From the NCBI GenBank assembly GCA_024809215.1, contig JANUBW010000001.1:124001-188000 (forward strand): a stretch of DNA of 64,000 nucleotides, in the 5' to 3' direction. Of the stretch, positions 44,840 to 53,508 are shown in pieces (position 1 is the stretch's first letter; each line of letters begins with the position of its first letter). The position numbers and the translations under genes are program-made. The notes under the pieces are model-generated. The model saw only the letters and a list, made by a program, of their open reading frames with translations. It did not search any database and was not told the origin of the DNA. This DNA comes from Niastella sp. OAS944 (lineage in GTDB: Bacteria; Bacteroidota; Bacteroidia; Chitinophagales; Chitinophagaceae).

Positions 44840-46266
44840 ATGAAAAAATTTGTAGTAGTATTCATTGAGCTCGTTTGGTATTCACTCGACATTGATGACA
44901 TGAACAACTTTGCTACATCTATTGAATATCAATCTAAGGATACTGTAATTACGTTTCAAACAAGCGATTTAATTAGAGACTTAAACTCAAAAGAGAAAGT
45001 ATTACCTATAATTATCGACCTGGAATCCCTAGATATACAAATGTCCCAAGAGGGCAAAGATTTAAGAAATTACCAGTTTTGGAAATTACTCAATCGACTT
45101 AAACATCATAAAATAATTGATTCCGGATTTCAATTAAAAAAAGAAAACATAAAATTATTCTTAGAACACATTGCTATTTTATACTATAATTAATAGACAG
45201 GGATGAAATCGAAGTAAAAAGATTTCTAGAAATAGAAATTAAAATTAATAGCATTATATATAAAGCCCAAAAGTTAGGAATTGCTGTAGATCTTGAAACT
45301 GTTAAAAAAAGATGCGAAGAACTTGAGTCATATATATACGAAATAAAAAACACCTTACAGGTGGAGCATGAAATTTTCACTCCTGATTGCATCGAAACAC
45401 AAAAAAACTACCTAAGAAAGAAAGCGTATTCAATTGTTGAATCACTTCTTTATTCTTTTAAGATTAGAAGGAAGAGCGACATTGTATGTAATTTATTTTA
45501 TGACCTATTGAGCAATCAAAGAGACCTAGATAGTTTATTACTTATGCTATCTAGATGGGGACAAACCCGTACTCACCCTACTTATTTAGGGTTTGGCACA
45601 ATTACGTCAAGAATTATTTTACGGCAGCCATCTTTACAAAACTTACGCAAGTCAAATCGAGACCTTATTATACCGGATATTGGAACAAAGTTGATTTATA
45701 TTGACTATGGACAATTTGAGGCAGGGATACTTGCCTCGCTCAGCAATGACAAACATTTAATTAAGCTATATGACTCGGATATATATTCCGATATAGCTGA
45801 AAAAGTCTTAAACAATAAAGAGGATAGGAATGAAGCAAAGATAATTTTTTATAGATTTATATATGGAGATACAACTCTACCTAAAAACGCAATTGATTAT
45901 TTTCATAGGTTCAAAGGCTTGCAAAATTTTAAAATGTCTATTGAAAATAAAGTATTATTGAATAATAAAGTAGGTACCGTTAATGGTAATTACAGGCGTT
46001 CATTTGATAATGACATTTCCTGGGCACTTAGCCATGTAATTCAATCTACAGCTTCATACATCTACAAATCAGCTCTAATAAAAGTGGATCAGGAAGTCAA
46101 AACTGCACAGCTTTTAATTCCTATGCATGATGGCACAGTTTATCAATTAAAACAATTTAATTTTGATGAATCAAAAAACAAAATTGAAGCCATCTATAAA
46201 GATGAGTTCAAAAAAATGTGTCCACAATTAAATCCAATTGTTAAAATCAAAGATAGTTTCGAGTAA
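44840..46266 (+). CDS. Short family A DNA polymerase (split by apparent -1 frameshift near 45190)
   Basis: Polymerase of about 475 residues when 44840-45190 and 45190-46266 are joined by a -1 shift (HIAILYYN then LIDRDEIEVKRF). Without it the first frame stops at 45191-45193, and the second has no ATG before the GTG at 45361. The N-terminal ~115 residues may be a relic of a 3'-5' exonuclease domain. The core has the thumb (KAQKLGIAVDLET), TSRIILRQPSLQNLRKS, motif A (LIYIDYGQFEAGILASLSND), the O-helix (RNEAKIIFYRFIYG) and motif C as MHDGTVYQL. The metal ligand Asp of motifs A and C is kept, but the Glu of the usual HDE is Gly. It begins 3 nt after the RT gene, so it is probably the partner enzyme. 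Confidence 0.8.
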
Positions 46267-46309
46267 CTCGTCAGATAGTCTATTAAAAAGAAGTCGCGAC
46301 ATACAACTC

Positions 46310-46348
46310 AACTGGCAGCTTTGACATTTAGCAAAGTTGCCAGTTTTA
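46310..46348 (+). terminator. Terminator of the RT cassette
   Basis: AACTGGCAgCTTTG pairs with CAAAGtTGCCAGTT around a short loop, followed by T-rich sequence. The remaining gap to 46576 holds no recognisable gene. Confidence 0.8.
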
Positions 46349-46576
46349 TAACCGTAAGCGATCCCTCCCTCCCACAATTCTCACATCGCCATACCAAAAA
46401 ATTGCAAAAAAACAAAGTTTACTATGCTTTTGGGCATTATTGTAATTTGCATTTAAGCACCTTGACGATTAATCAAAAAAGCCACTTAATAAATACCGTT
46501 AAAATACCTGCTACCGGCATTATTAATTCTTATTATCTTTTCCTTTCAATCATATTTTAACCTATTATACCGTGTT

Positions 46577-48397
46577 ATGGATACTCAGGAAAATGACAGC
46601 GTTTTAAAGAGCACAAGGGAACCTAATCCCAAGCCCATTAAAAACAATATGTCCAAAATACCTGAACGCCCGCTTGAAAAAATTGCATTAAGTTGTTCCG
46701 GCGGCGGCTACCGGGCCGCCAGCTTTCATTTGGGCGCTATGTCGTACCTGAATCGGTTGCAATACAACGGTAGGCCCCTGCTTGAAAACGTAAAAATGAT
46801 CTCCACCGTTTCAGGAGGTACTTTTACCGGTGTTGTTTATGCTTTACACAAACAACGGAAAAAGAGTTTTGAAGAGATATATCATTTCATGCTTGATCAG
46901 CTTAGTAAACTCGATCTCGTGAAATTAGGGATTGAAAAACTGAACCCAAACGGTAAATGGCATAATACTCATAAAAGAAAAAACCTGATCAATGCGTTTG
47001 CTGAGCTATACGATGAGCACTTTACCGAAGGTGAAACCCTTGCTGTTTTTGATTCCATGAACAGCCACCTCGAAGCAGTGGCATTCAATAGTACAGAATT
47101 TAACAATGCAATAAATTTCAGATTTCGTAACAAGAACACAGGTATTATCGGCAATAATTTTAACCGGGTTCCTGCCGACGTGGCCGGTGAAATTAAGTTA
47201 GCTGATGCAATTGCCGCTTCTTCCTGCTTTCCTGGAGGTTTTGAGCCAATTATGTGGCCGGCAGATTTTGTTCACGATAAGGCCAACACACTTAAGAAAA
47301 ATCGGGATACGTTAAAACCCGCTGGTCTTATGGATGGTGGCATTTATGATAACCAGGGCATTGACAGCATTTTGTTGTATAAGAAAAGCGACCAGCCATA
47401 TTTTGATCTTATCATCATTTCGGACGTCACATCTCCCTATATGGATGGATTTAAACCTGCAACCGAGAAACCTAAAACAGGTTGGCGCACTATGACCGTT
47501 CGGGAGTTTGGCCAAAAAATTATGCATTACAACCGGCTTGTTAACCGGGTAATAATTGCACTAATAACTCTGTTTGCTTTGTTACCCTTACTCAAGGGAT
47601 ATACCAACCACTGGCTTACGGGTTTATCACTCGGCATATCCCTTACCCTGCTAGCCTGCTGGAGCATAAAACTATGGGCATTTGCTGCTGTAAGGAAAAC
47701 TATCCGTCAACAACTGGAAAATCTGGAGGCCTGGATAAAAAACAAAAAGCTGGATTTTTATTATGAACGACTATCCTTATTGAAAATAGAAGAACTCTCT
47801 ATACACAGAATAGAACCGCTACTGGCCGACCGGTTTAATTCTCTCCTTTCTTTACTGCTTAATGTATTCTTAAAGGTGGTACGCCGGTTAAATTATAAGA
47901 TGGTATACGAAAACGACAAATGGCAGTATCGCCGCATAAGTAATTTAATTCACGAACTCACCGAAGAGGATTTTACAAAGCCTGTCAAACAGCCTAATAA
48001 ACCAACAGATAACAATCTCTCTGAAGAAATAACGCAAAGCACAGCTGTAAAGAAAACGTTGACTGGCCCCTACAAGGCAGTGATTGGAGATAAAATAAAA
48101 ATAATAGCAGAGGAAGTTGCCGATTTCGGTACTACCTTATGGTTTACCGAGAAAGAGCAGCTGGATGATATGTTGGGTAAACTAATAGCAACAGGTCAGT
48201 TTACTATGTGTTATAACATGCTCGATTATATTGAATCGCTAATGTATACACCAGGCAATGGATACGACGAACTGGATAATACAACGAAAAAGACGTTGAA
48301 AGAAATTCATGAAAAATGCCTTCAGGATTGGACGCGCTTTAAGCAGGAACCACTTTTCCTGTTGAAAGAGATGAAAGAAAACAGATTGATGCCATAA
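46577..48397 (+). CDS. Patatin-like phospholipase with transmembrane segments
   Basis: A 606-residue patatin/cPLA2-type acyl hydrolase. The oxyanion loop GGGYR (about 42-46), nucleophile Ser79 in STVSGGT and the catalytic Asp in MDGGIYDNQG (about 253) are all intact, so it should be active on lipids. Two hydrophobic helices (about 325-372; VIIALITLFALLPLL and SLGISLTLLACWSI) suggest membrane anchoring, and the last 200 residues are helical without a known fold. It begins with its own ATG after a 310-bp gap. Patatins also serve as defence effectors, but no signal-producing cyclase gene is nearby. The base composition matches the chromosome, not the RT cassette. Confidence 0.88.
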   Translation: MDTQENDSVLKSTREPNPKPIKNNMSKIPERPLEKIALSCSGGGYRAASFHLGAMSYLNRLQYNGRPLLENVKMISTVSGGTFTGVVYALHKQRKKSFEEIYHFMLDQLSKLDLVKLGIEKLNPNGKWHNTHKRKNLINAFAELYDEHFTEGETLAVFDSMNSHLEAVAFNSTEFNNAINFRFRNKNTGIIGNNFNRVPADVAGEIKLADAIAASSCFPGGFEPIMWPADFVHDKANTLKKNRDTLKPAGLMDGGIYDNQGIDSILLYKKSDQPYFDLIIISDVTSPYMDGFKPATEKPKTGWRTMTVREFGQKIMHYNRLVNRVIIALITLFALLPLLKGYTNHWLTGLSLGISLTLLACWSIKLWAFAAVRKTIRQQLENLEAWIKNKKLDFYYERLSLLKIEELSIHRIEPLLADRFNSLLSLLLNVFLKVVRRLNYKMVYENDKWQYRRISNLIHELTEEDFTKPVKQPNKPTDNNLSEEITQSTAVKKTLTGPYKAVIGDKIKIIAEEVADFGTTLWFTEKEQLDDMLGKLIATGQFTMCYNMLDYIESLMYTPGNGYDELDNTTKKTLKEIHEKCLQDWTRFKQEPLFLLKEMKENRLMP

Positions 48398-48530
48398 AAC
48401 ATATCAGGATATCTACACTGCCTCTTGCCCCCCTGATCTAAGAAATGTTCAAGGGTTTCGAAGAATCGTATAAGTACTCCATTATTGCGCTTACGAGTTT
48501 TGTGTTATAAAACAATAACACAAAATTTGT

Positions 48531-49346
48531 ATGAAAAAGACAGTTTTAATAACAGGGGCCTCTTCTGGTTTCGGCAGAGAGACCGTCAAACTTTTTGTTG
48601 AAAAGGGTTGGAATGTTATTGCATCCATGCGTTCGCCTGAAAAGGAAACGGAGCTTTCGGTTATTGATGGCGTACTGGTAACCCGCCTCGATGTTACCGA
48701 TAAGGGCAGCATCCAAAAAGCCGTTGAAGCTGGGATCAGTAAATTTGGCGCCATTGACGTACTGGTGAACAATGCGGGCTATGGAGCGTTTGGGGCCCTG
48801 GAGGCGGCCTCGGAGGATGTGATAAGGCAGCAGTTCGAGGTCAATTTATTTGGGCTTATAGAAGTTACCAAGGCCGTTCTGCCCGGCATGCGGGCACGCA
48901 AAAGCGGTGTCATTGTCAATGTTTCTTCGGTCGGCGGCAGGCTTACTTTCCCATTTGGCACTCTGTACCATGCTACAAAGTTTGCCGTAGAGGGACTTAC
49001 CGAGTCCCTTCAGTACGAATTGAATCCATTAGGCATCCGGTTGAAGATAGTAGAACCGGGCGGCTATAAGACCAACTTTGCCGGTCGCTCCCTGGACCAG
49101 TTTGGAACGAACGGACTGGATAGCTACCAGAAAGGGTTTGACCAAATTTTGCGGGTGATGGAAACATGGCCCATGTCGGAGAACATTGGCGAGGTAGCAG
49201 CTGTTATTTATGAGTCGGTTACCGATGGCACAGAAAAACTGCGTTATCCTATAGGCCAGGATGCCGTGCCCATGCTGGAAGCCCGGCGGCAAATGGACGA
49301 TGTGGAATTTAAAAAGATGATGATCAGTCAAACCGGTATGATCTAA
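48531..49346 (+). CDS. Short-chain dehydrogenase/reductase (SDR)
   Basis: Cytoplasmic NAD(P)-dependent oxidoreductase of 271 residues. The cofactor motif TGASSGFG (about 8-15), NNAGYG (about 81-86), the serine in NVSSVGG and the catalytic YHATK (Tyr about 146, Lys about 150) are all present, so it should be active. The substrate is unknown. An AraC-type regulator starts 11 nt after its stop, and this pair is probably one transcription unit. Confidence 0.95.
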   Translation: MKKTVLITGASSGFGRETVKLFVEKGWNVIASMRSPEKETELSVIDGVLVTRLDVTDKGSIQKAVEAGISKFGAIDVLVNNAGYGAFGALEAASEDVIRQQFEVNLFGLIEVTKAVLPGMRARKSGVIVNVSSVGGRLTFPFGTLYHATKFAVEGLTESLQYELNPLGIRLKIVEPGGYKTNFAGRSLDQFGTNGLDSYQKGFDQILRVMETWPMSENIGEVAAVIYESVTDGTEKLRYPIGQDAVPMLEARRQMDDVEFKKMMISQTGMI

Positions 49347-49357
49347 ATTATAACAGT

Positions 49358-50269
49358 ATGAAAAGAACAGCCCAGCCCATAATCAACATTGAATCAATCA
49401 GCGAGCTGCACGACCTGGTGAAGCGCCCGCGTCCGCGGCATCCGTTGATCAGCGTGGTAAACCATACCGAATTTTATACCGAACGACCTGAAGAAGATGG
49501 TTTATACCGGTTCGGGTTCTATGCCATTTCCTGCAAGAAGTTTGAAGGACTTTTGCATTATGGCAAGAGTCATTATGACTTCAGGGAAGGATCGTTGATG
49601 TTCACCGCACCGGGACAAGTGCTTGGCGGAGGACCCAGTTGCAAGGTGTACGAGGGTTGGGCTTTGTTCATTCATCCGGACCTGTTGCATGGGACTGCTT
49701 TGGGCAAAAAGATGCACCAGTATTCCTTTTTCCAATATGAGGTAAATGAGGCGCTGCATATTTCGGAGGAGGAAGATAAGATCGTCAAAGATTGTGTAGA
49801 TAAGATCGCCCGGGAATATACGCAGACCATAGACAAACATACACAGGCTCTTATTGTAAGTAATATAGAACTGCTGCTGAATTATTGCAACCGCTTTTAT
49901 GACCGGCAATTTTATACAAGAGCAAAGGTAAACTCTGATGTTGTACAGCGTTTCGAAACGTTATTGAAGGACTACTTCGGCCAAGGTACCCTGATAGAAG
50001 CCGGACTGCCTCCTGTTACCTATTTCTCCTCGAAGCTGAATTTGTCACCCAATTATCTTTCAGACCTGCTGCAGAAGTCGACCGGTAAAAGCACGGTTGA
50101 GCATATTCATCTGGAGCTTATAGAGAAGGCCAAGTCACTGTTGTGGGGATCGGAAGGATCGATAAGCGAGATAGCTTATGAACTGGGTTTCGAGCATCCA
50201 TCACATTTTACCAAGATCTTCAAGGCAAAGACGGGGAAGTCGCCAAGTGAGTACAGAAATCTTAATTAA
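49358..50269 (+). CDS. AraC family transcriptional regulator
   Basis: A 303-residue regulator. The N-terminal cupin-like sensing domain covers about 1-170 (GSLMFTAPGQVLGGGPSCKVYEGWALFIHPDLL). The C-terminal pair of helix-turn-helix motifs (about 195-303) includes NLSPNYLSDLLQKSTGKSTVEHI and ISEIAYELGFEHPSHFTKIFKAKTGKSPSEYR, the AraC hallmark. It probably regulates the SDR gene just upstream, an arrangement common in Bacteroidota. The ligand is unknown. Confidence 0.95.
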   Translation: MKRTAQPIINIESISELHDLVKRPRPRHPLISVVNHTEFYTERPEEDGLYRFGFYAISCKKFEGLLHYGKSHYDFREGSLMFTAPGQVLGGGPSCKVYEGWALFIHPDLLHGTALGKKMHQYSFFQYEVNEALHISEEEDKIVKDCVDKIAREYTQTIDKHTQALIVSNIELLLNYCNRFYDRQFYTRAKVNSDVVQRFETLLKDYFGQGTLIEAGLPPVTYFSSKLNLSPNYLSDLLQKSTGKSTVEHIHLELIEKAKSLLWGSEGSISEIAYELGFEHPSHFTKIFKAKTGKSPSEYRNLN

Positions 50270-50353
50270 AAGGTGAAGTGCCGTACAGCAATCCAGGCCC
50301 CTTTCCTTTTTACCAAACATGGTTCCTTTAACCTGTTCTACTGTTTCTCTCTT

Positions 50354-51151
50354 TTACCCCCTCACCCACCCCACAATCCTTAACGGTCCGCCACTCCCAT
50401 TCTTTATTTTCATGGGCAAGGCCACTATGTACGTGCCGGTTAATGGTAATTGATCAAGGTTGGCTACGTTCTCAAATGCAGGAATATTTTTCCCCATCAA
50501 TACCTGGTGGGTTTTAAAATCTTTCGACTGGCCGTAATCGATGCTGGGGGTATCTAATCCTACTGCTTTTATTTTTCGCTGGGTGCTTAGCCATTCGGCA
50601 GTGGTGGGGTCAATGCCGGGGAAATGCAAATGCGGTATGGCGCCGGCTCCTTTTTCGGCAGTACCGAAATACTTTTTGGCATCTGGGTAAAACTTTCCAT
50701 AGCCCGTTCTAAATAAAACGATGGCATTATCGGGTATTGTACCGTTTGCTTTTTCCCAGGCTTCTATGTCCTTTACCGTTATAAGATAATCTGCATTCTT
50801 CAATGCCTGTTCACTCACATCTATCACTACAGCTTCACCGGTAAGATGCTCAAGTGGTATCTGGTCGGCTGTTTGATGCCCCTGTGCAAAATGCACCGGG
50901 GCATCGAGGTGAGTACCGCCATGCTCGGGCGCACTAAATGCATTGGAGGAATAATAAAAACCCGCGGGTGTAATACCATTCGCCTGCGTATCGAGTTTAA
51001 ACCCTGTAGCATTATTGGGCCAGTACAAGGTTTGTTCGCTGAAGCTATAAGTAAGATCGATCCATTTGCCTGAGGAGAATACACTATCTTCATGTTGCGC
51101 TGGCTTACACGCTGCCAGACATAAAACGGTGATGATTATATACCCGTTCAT
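50354..51151 (-). CDS. Cyclase/kynurenine formamidase-like metal-dependent hydrolase, lipoprotein
   Basis: A 265-residue envelope protein of the cyclase family (KynB-like). A lipoprotein signal peptide (MNGYIIITVLCLAACKPAQ, Cys about 15) distinguishes it from the cytoplasmic enzymes. The metal-binding motif HGGTHLDAPVHF is intact, followed by FRTGYGKFYPD, LHFPGIDPTTAEWL and GLDTPSIDYG, as in this family. Formamidase activity has been shown for some relatives; the substrate here is open. Start at 51151 is preferred over 51157 by two residues only. Its upstream region contains the VOC remnant. Confidence 0.88.
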   Translation of the reverse strand: MNGYIIITVLCLAACKPAQHEDSVFSSGKWIDLTYSFSEQTLYWPNNATGFKLDTQANGITPAGFYYSSNAFSAPEHGGTHLDAPVHFAQGHQTADQIPLEHLTGEAVVIDVSEQALKNADYLITVKDIEAWEKANGTIPDNAIVLFRTGYGKFYPDAKKYFGTAEKGAGAIPHLHFPGIDPTTAEWLSTQRKIKAVGLDTPSIDYGQSKDFKTHQVLMGKNIPAFENVANLDQLPLTGTYIVALPMKIKNGSGGPLRIVGWVRG

Positions 51152-51206
51152 AAGCATCGTTTTAAAGTACCAAAAGGTACAAAGACTTTATAAAAAGATT
51201 TAAAAT

Positions 51207-51391
51207 ATGGCACAAAACAATTTAGTCAGAATGGACAATGTAGGCATGACGAAATGGTAACCAGGCTAAGCAAGCATGGCGCCCAGCTTGTTGGCGAAGT
51301 GGTTAAGTATGAAAACATGTATAAGCTTTGTTACATTCGCGGCGTAGAAGGACTTCTTATCGGTTTGGCAGAAGAACTCGGAAATAAATGA
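51207..51391 (+). pseudogene. VOC-family gene remnant with internal deletion
   Basis: The ATG at 51207 starts MAQNNLVRMDNVG, the typical opening of a glyoxalase-like VOC protein, but the frame ends after a few codons. From 51254 in another frame comes LSKHGAQLVGEVVKYENMYKLCYIRGVEGLLIGLAEELG, its typical C-terminus, ending at the stop at 51391. The middle, about 80-90 codons in relatives, is missing. The protein cannot be functional. Confidence 0.75.
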
Positions 51392-51881
51392 TTGCTCCGG
51401 TCAACCCAATAAAACCCCACCCCATCATCACTCACTTCAAACCGATCTTTTACAAAGTATCGTATGGCCATGTATTGCAGCGGTATCACCACCTCTCCTT
51501 TTTCGTTCACCCAGCCCCACTTGTCATTTTTGCAAACAGGGAACATGCCATATGCATAACTTTTTACCGAATCGAAACGTGGTTCCAGGCTTTTGATAAT
51601 TGATGAAAGATCGGCATGCCGCCGCGCGCCGTAACTGATATAAATTTCCCGGTACTCTTTCAGCATATTGGCTGTGGAAGCTTTTTGTGTAGTGGCTATT
51701 GCATCATCGAGATGATCTAATACGGTGCTATTGGTTGCATCGATGTAATTCAGGTCCAGCTCCCACTCCTTTGCTACAGGCAGCATTAATCGCTGGTAAC
51801 CTTTTGTAAAGGCATATGGTAACAGATCTATCAGAGCACAAAAAAGAAGATGGCTGTTAGTCGGAATCTTTTTAACAACAT
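51331..51881 (-). pseudogene. WG-repeat protein gene, frameshifted and 3'-truncated
   Basis: An ATG at 51881, 4 nt after the stop of the upstream gene in the same direction, begins a signal peptide (MLLKRFRLTAIFFFV). The frame then stops, and the rest (ALIDLLPYAFTKGYQRL... to 51331) continues in a frame reached by adding one T to the T6 run near 51845. The body contains one WG repeat (CKNDKWGWVNEKGEVVIPLQY). The last 20 or so residues read antisense through the VOC remnant, so the natural C-terminus is lost. It looks like the decayed third gene of the operon starting at 54966. Confidence 0.65.
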
Positions 51882-51885
51882 TCTA

Positions 51886-53478
51886 TTACATTTTAAAAGC
51901 CACGCCAAAATGCTGTATCACCGGTCCGGTATATTTACCCAATGGCTTGTTGATGCCATAACGAAACACAAAGGGGCCCAGCCAAAGAAACAAACCTCCT
52001 TCGGGATTGAACGCCGTGTATTTTTCATCTTTATTCGCCACGTATTCTTCGCTGCTGCCCGAGGTTTTTACAAACTTTCTTAATTCGGCATTGAAAGTAA
52101 CACCACCACCGGCATACAGCCAGAAAGGATGTATAAGTTTTTGCGTTAAACCGAAATTGACGTGTATTACTTTCGGCACAATATCGCCGGTAAATTTCTT
52201 ATCCTTGTCTATAGATTCGGTTAAACTGTTTTTATTATCTGTTTCCCAGTCTGCCACCGATTTAAAGAATCCCCCTCCTGTGCGTGCCGAAATATACATA
52301 CCAATCTTCCGGTTATTGAGGCTTCCCGCCATAATGCCGGCCAGGTTCTCTTCATCGGCATGCCATCCATAAAAGATCACATCGCTACGCGACCATCGTT
52401 TTACCTTTTGGTTTAGCGCCTTTATGTGACTCTTGCTGGCAGGCATTCCACATTGCGCCGCATTGTTATATAATTGCAGCGCCCATTTAACATTGTTTAC
52501 CTTTCTTATCTTTTCCGCTTTTTTTGCTTCTGCCACATAATAGTTGCAAAGCTCCGTATTTACTGTCTGTATTTCTGGTCCCTGCGGATAACGGTTCTGG
52601 TAAGCCTGATAGTAATAAACAGCCTTATCATAATTGTTGGCTGTAACATAGTCGCGGGCAAGCCTTAGATAGTTTTTCTGCAGCACTTTGTCTGCCTCCT
52701 GTTTGTGTATGCCTGCAGGGAAAAGTGAAAGATAGTTTTCATATCCCTCCAGACTATTCGTATATACGGTAAGTTCGTACGTTTGTTCATCACGCGCCCG
52801 CGTTAATTTACTTCTTACCATTGCATCACTTTTTAATTCCAGGGCCCTGGTATAGTTTTCCACGGCGGCTGTCCAGCGTTTGGCATTTATATCCAGGTCG
52901 CCATTGGCTACAAACTTTTTGAACTTTATGTCATTTGCCCGCGGCGAGTTGGGAAACATGGTAAGAAATGTGTTGAGCTCTTCGGGGTCAGTACTGTTTT
53001 TATACAATTCGTACATTTCTGCCGCACTGGCCGATCTCAACGCACTGGTACGGGTATTTTCTTCACTGATCTGCCGCTGCTCATACACGGTAGCTTCCTC
53101 CATTCTTTTTCTATCCAGTTCATTTTTGAAATTAGAGTCGGCGTCCTTTATTTTCGCATCCACTTTTTCTTTTAGTGCCACCAGGTCGTTGTGCGCGTTG
53201 GTGCCTGCATTAGATGGTGGGGCTATTTTAAAGTACGTATTGAGCGATATAGAAGCGTTCACCCAATCGCCCAGGTTATAATAGCTCAATGATCTCAGCG
53301 ATTCTATGCGCGGGTTGGTTTTGCCCAATGCCGCCTCGCAATTGCGTAACTTGCTGATGGCGCCGGTATTGTCGCCTTTTTCATAGGCTTCGCGTGCCGA
53401 TTGAAAAATCTCCGAGGGTGATTGGGCATGTGCAGCAGCGGAAAGTATAGTAAACAAAATAAATACTACGTATCTCAT
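51886..53478 (-). CDS. Secreted TPR protein with C-terminal outer-membrane-like region
   Basis: Exported protein of 530 residues, family not recognised. A signal peptide (MRYVVFILFTILSAAAHAQ) is followed by TPR-type repeats (about 22-90, then 190-350; AREAYEKGDNTGAISKLRNCE, AVENYTRALELK, DKAVYYYQAYQNRYP), an intervening Glu/Arg-rich coiled coil (about 105-150) and a C-terminal strand-rich section ending GPVIQHFGVAFKM, which resembles an outer-membrane beta-barrel or a lid. The layout fits a cell-envelope scaffold or assembly protein. Tightly coupled genes lie on both sides. Confidence 0.75.
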   Translation of the reverse strand: MRYVVFILFTILSAAAHAQSPSEIFQSAREAYEKGDNTGAISKLRNCEAALGKTNPRIESLRSLSYYNLGDWVNASISLNTYFKIAPPSNAGTNAHNDLVALKEKVDAKIKDADSNFKNELDRKRMEEATVYEQRQISEENTRTSALRSASAAEMYELYKNSTDPEELNTFLTMFPNSPRANDIKFKKFVANGDLDINAKRWTAAVENYTRALELKSDAMVRSKLTRARDEQTYELTVYTNSLEGYENYLSLFPAGIHKQEADKVLQKNYLRLARDYVTANNYDKAVYYYQAYQNRYPQGPEIQTVNTELCNYYVAEAKKAEKIRKVNNVKWALQLYNNAAQCGMPASKSHIKALNQKVKRWSRSDVIFYGWHADEENLAGIMAGSLNNRKIGMYISARTGGGFFKSVADWETDNKNSLTESIDKDKKFTGDIVPKVIHVNFGLTQKLIHPFWLYAGGGVTFNAELRKFVKTSGSSEEYVANKDEKYTAFNPEGGLFLWLGPFVFRYGINKPLGKYTGPVIQHFGVAFKM

Positions 53479-53508
53479 GGTAGGGCGTTAAGGAGTAATT
53501 GTCAAATG

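Noticed and set aside
46577-48397. CBASS effector (CapV-type patatin)
   Set aside because: No cGAS/DncV-like cyclase or other CBASS gene is next to it.
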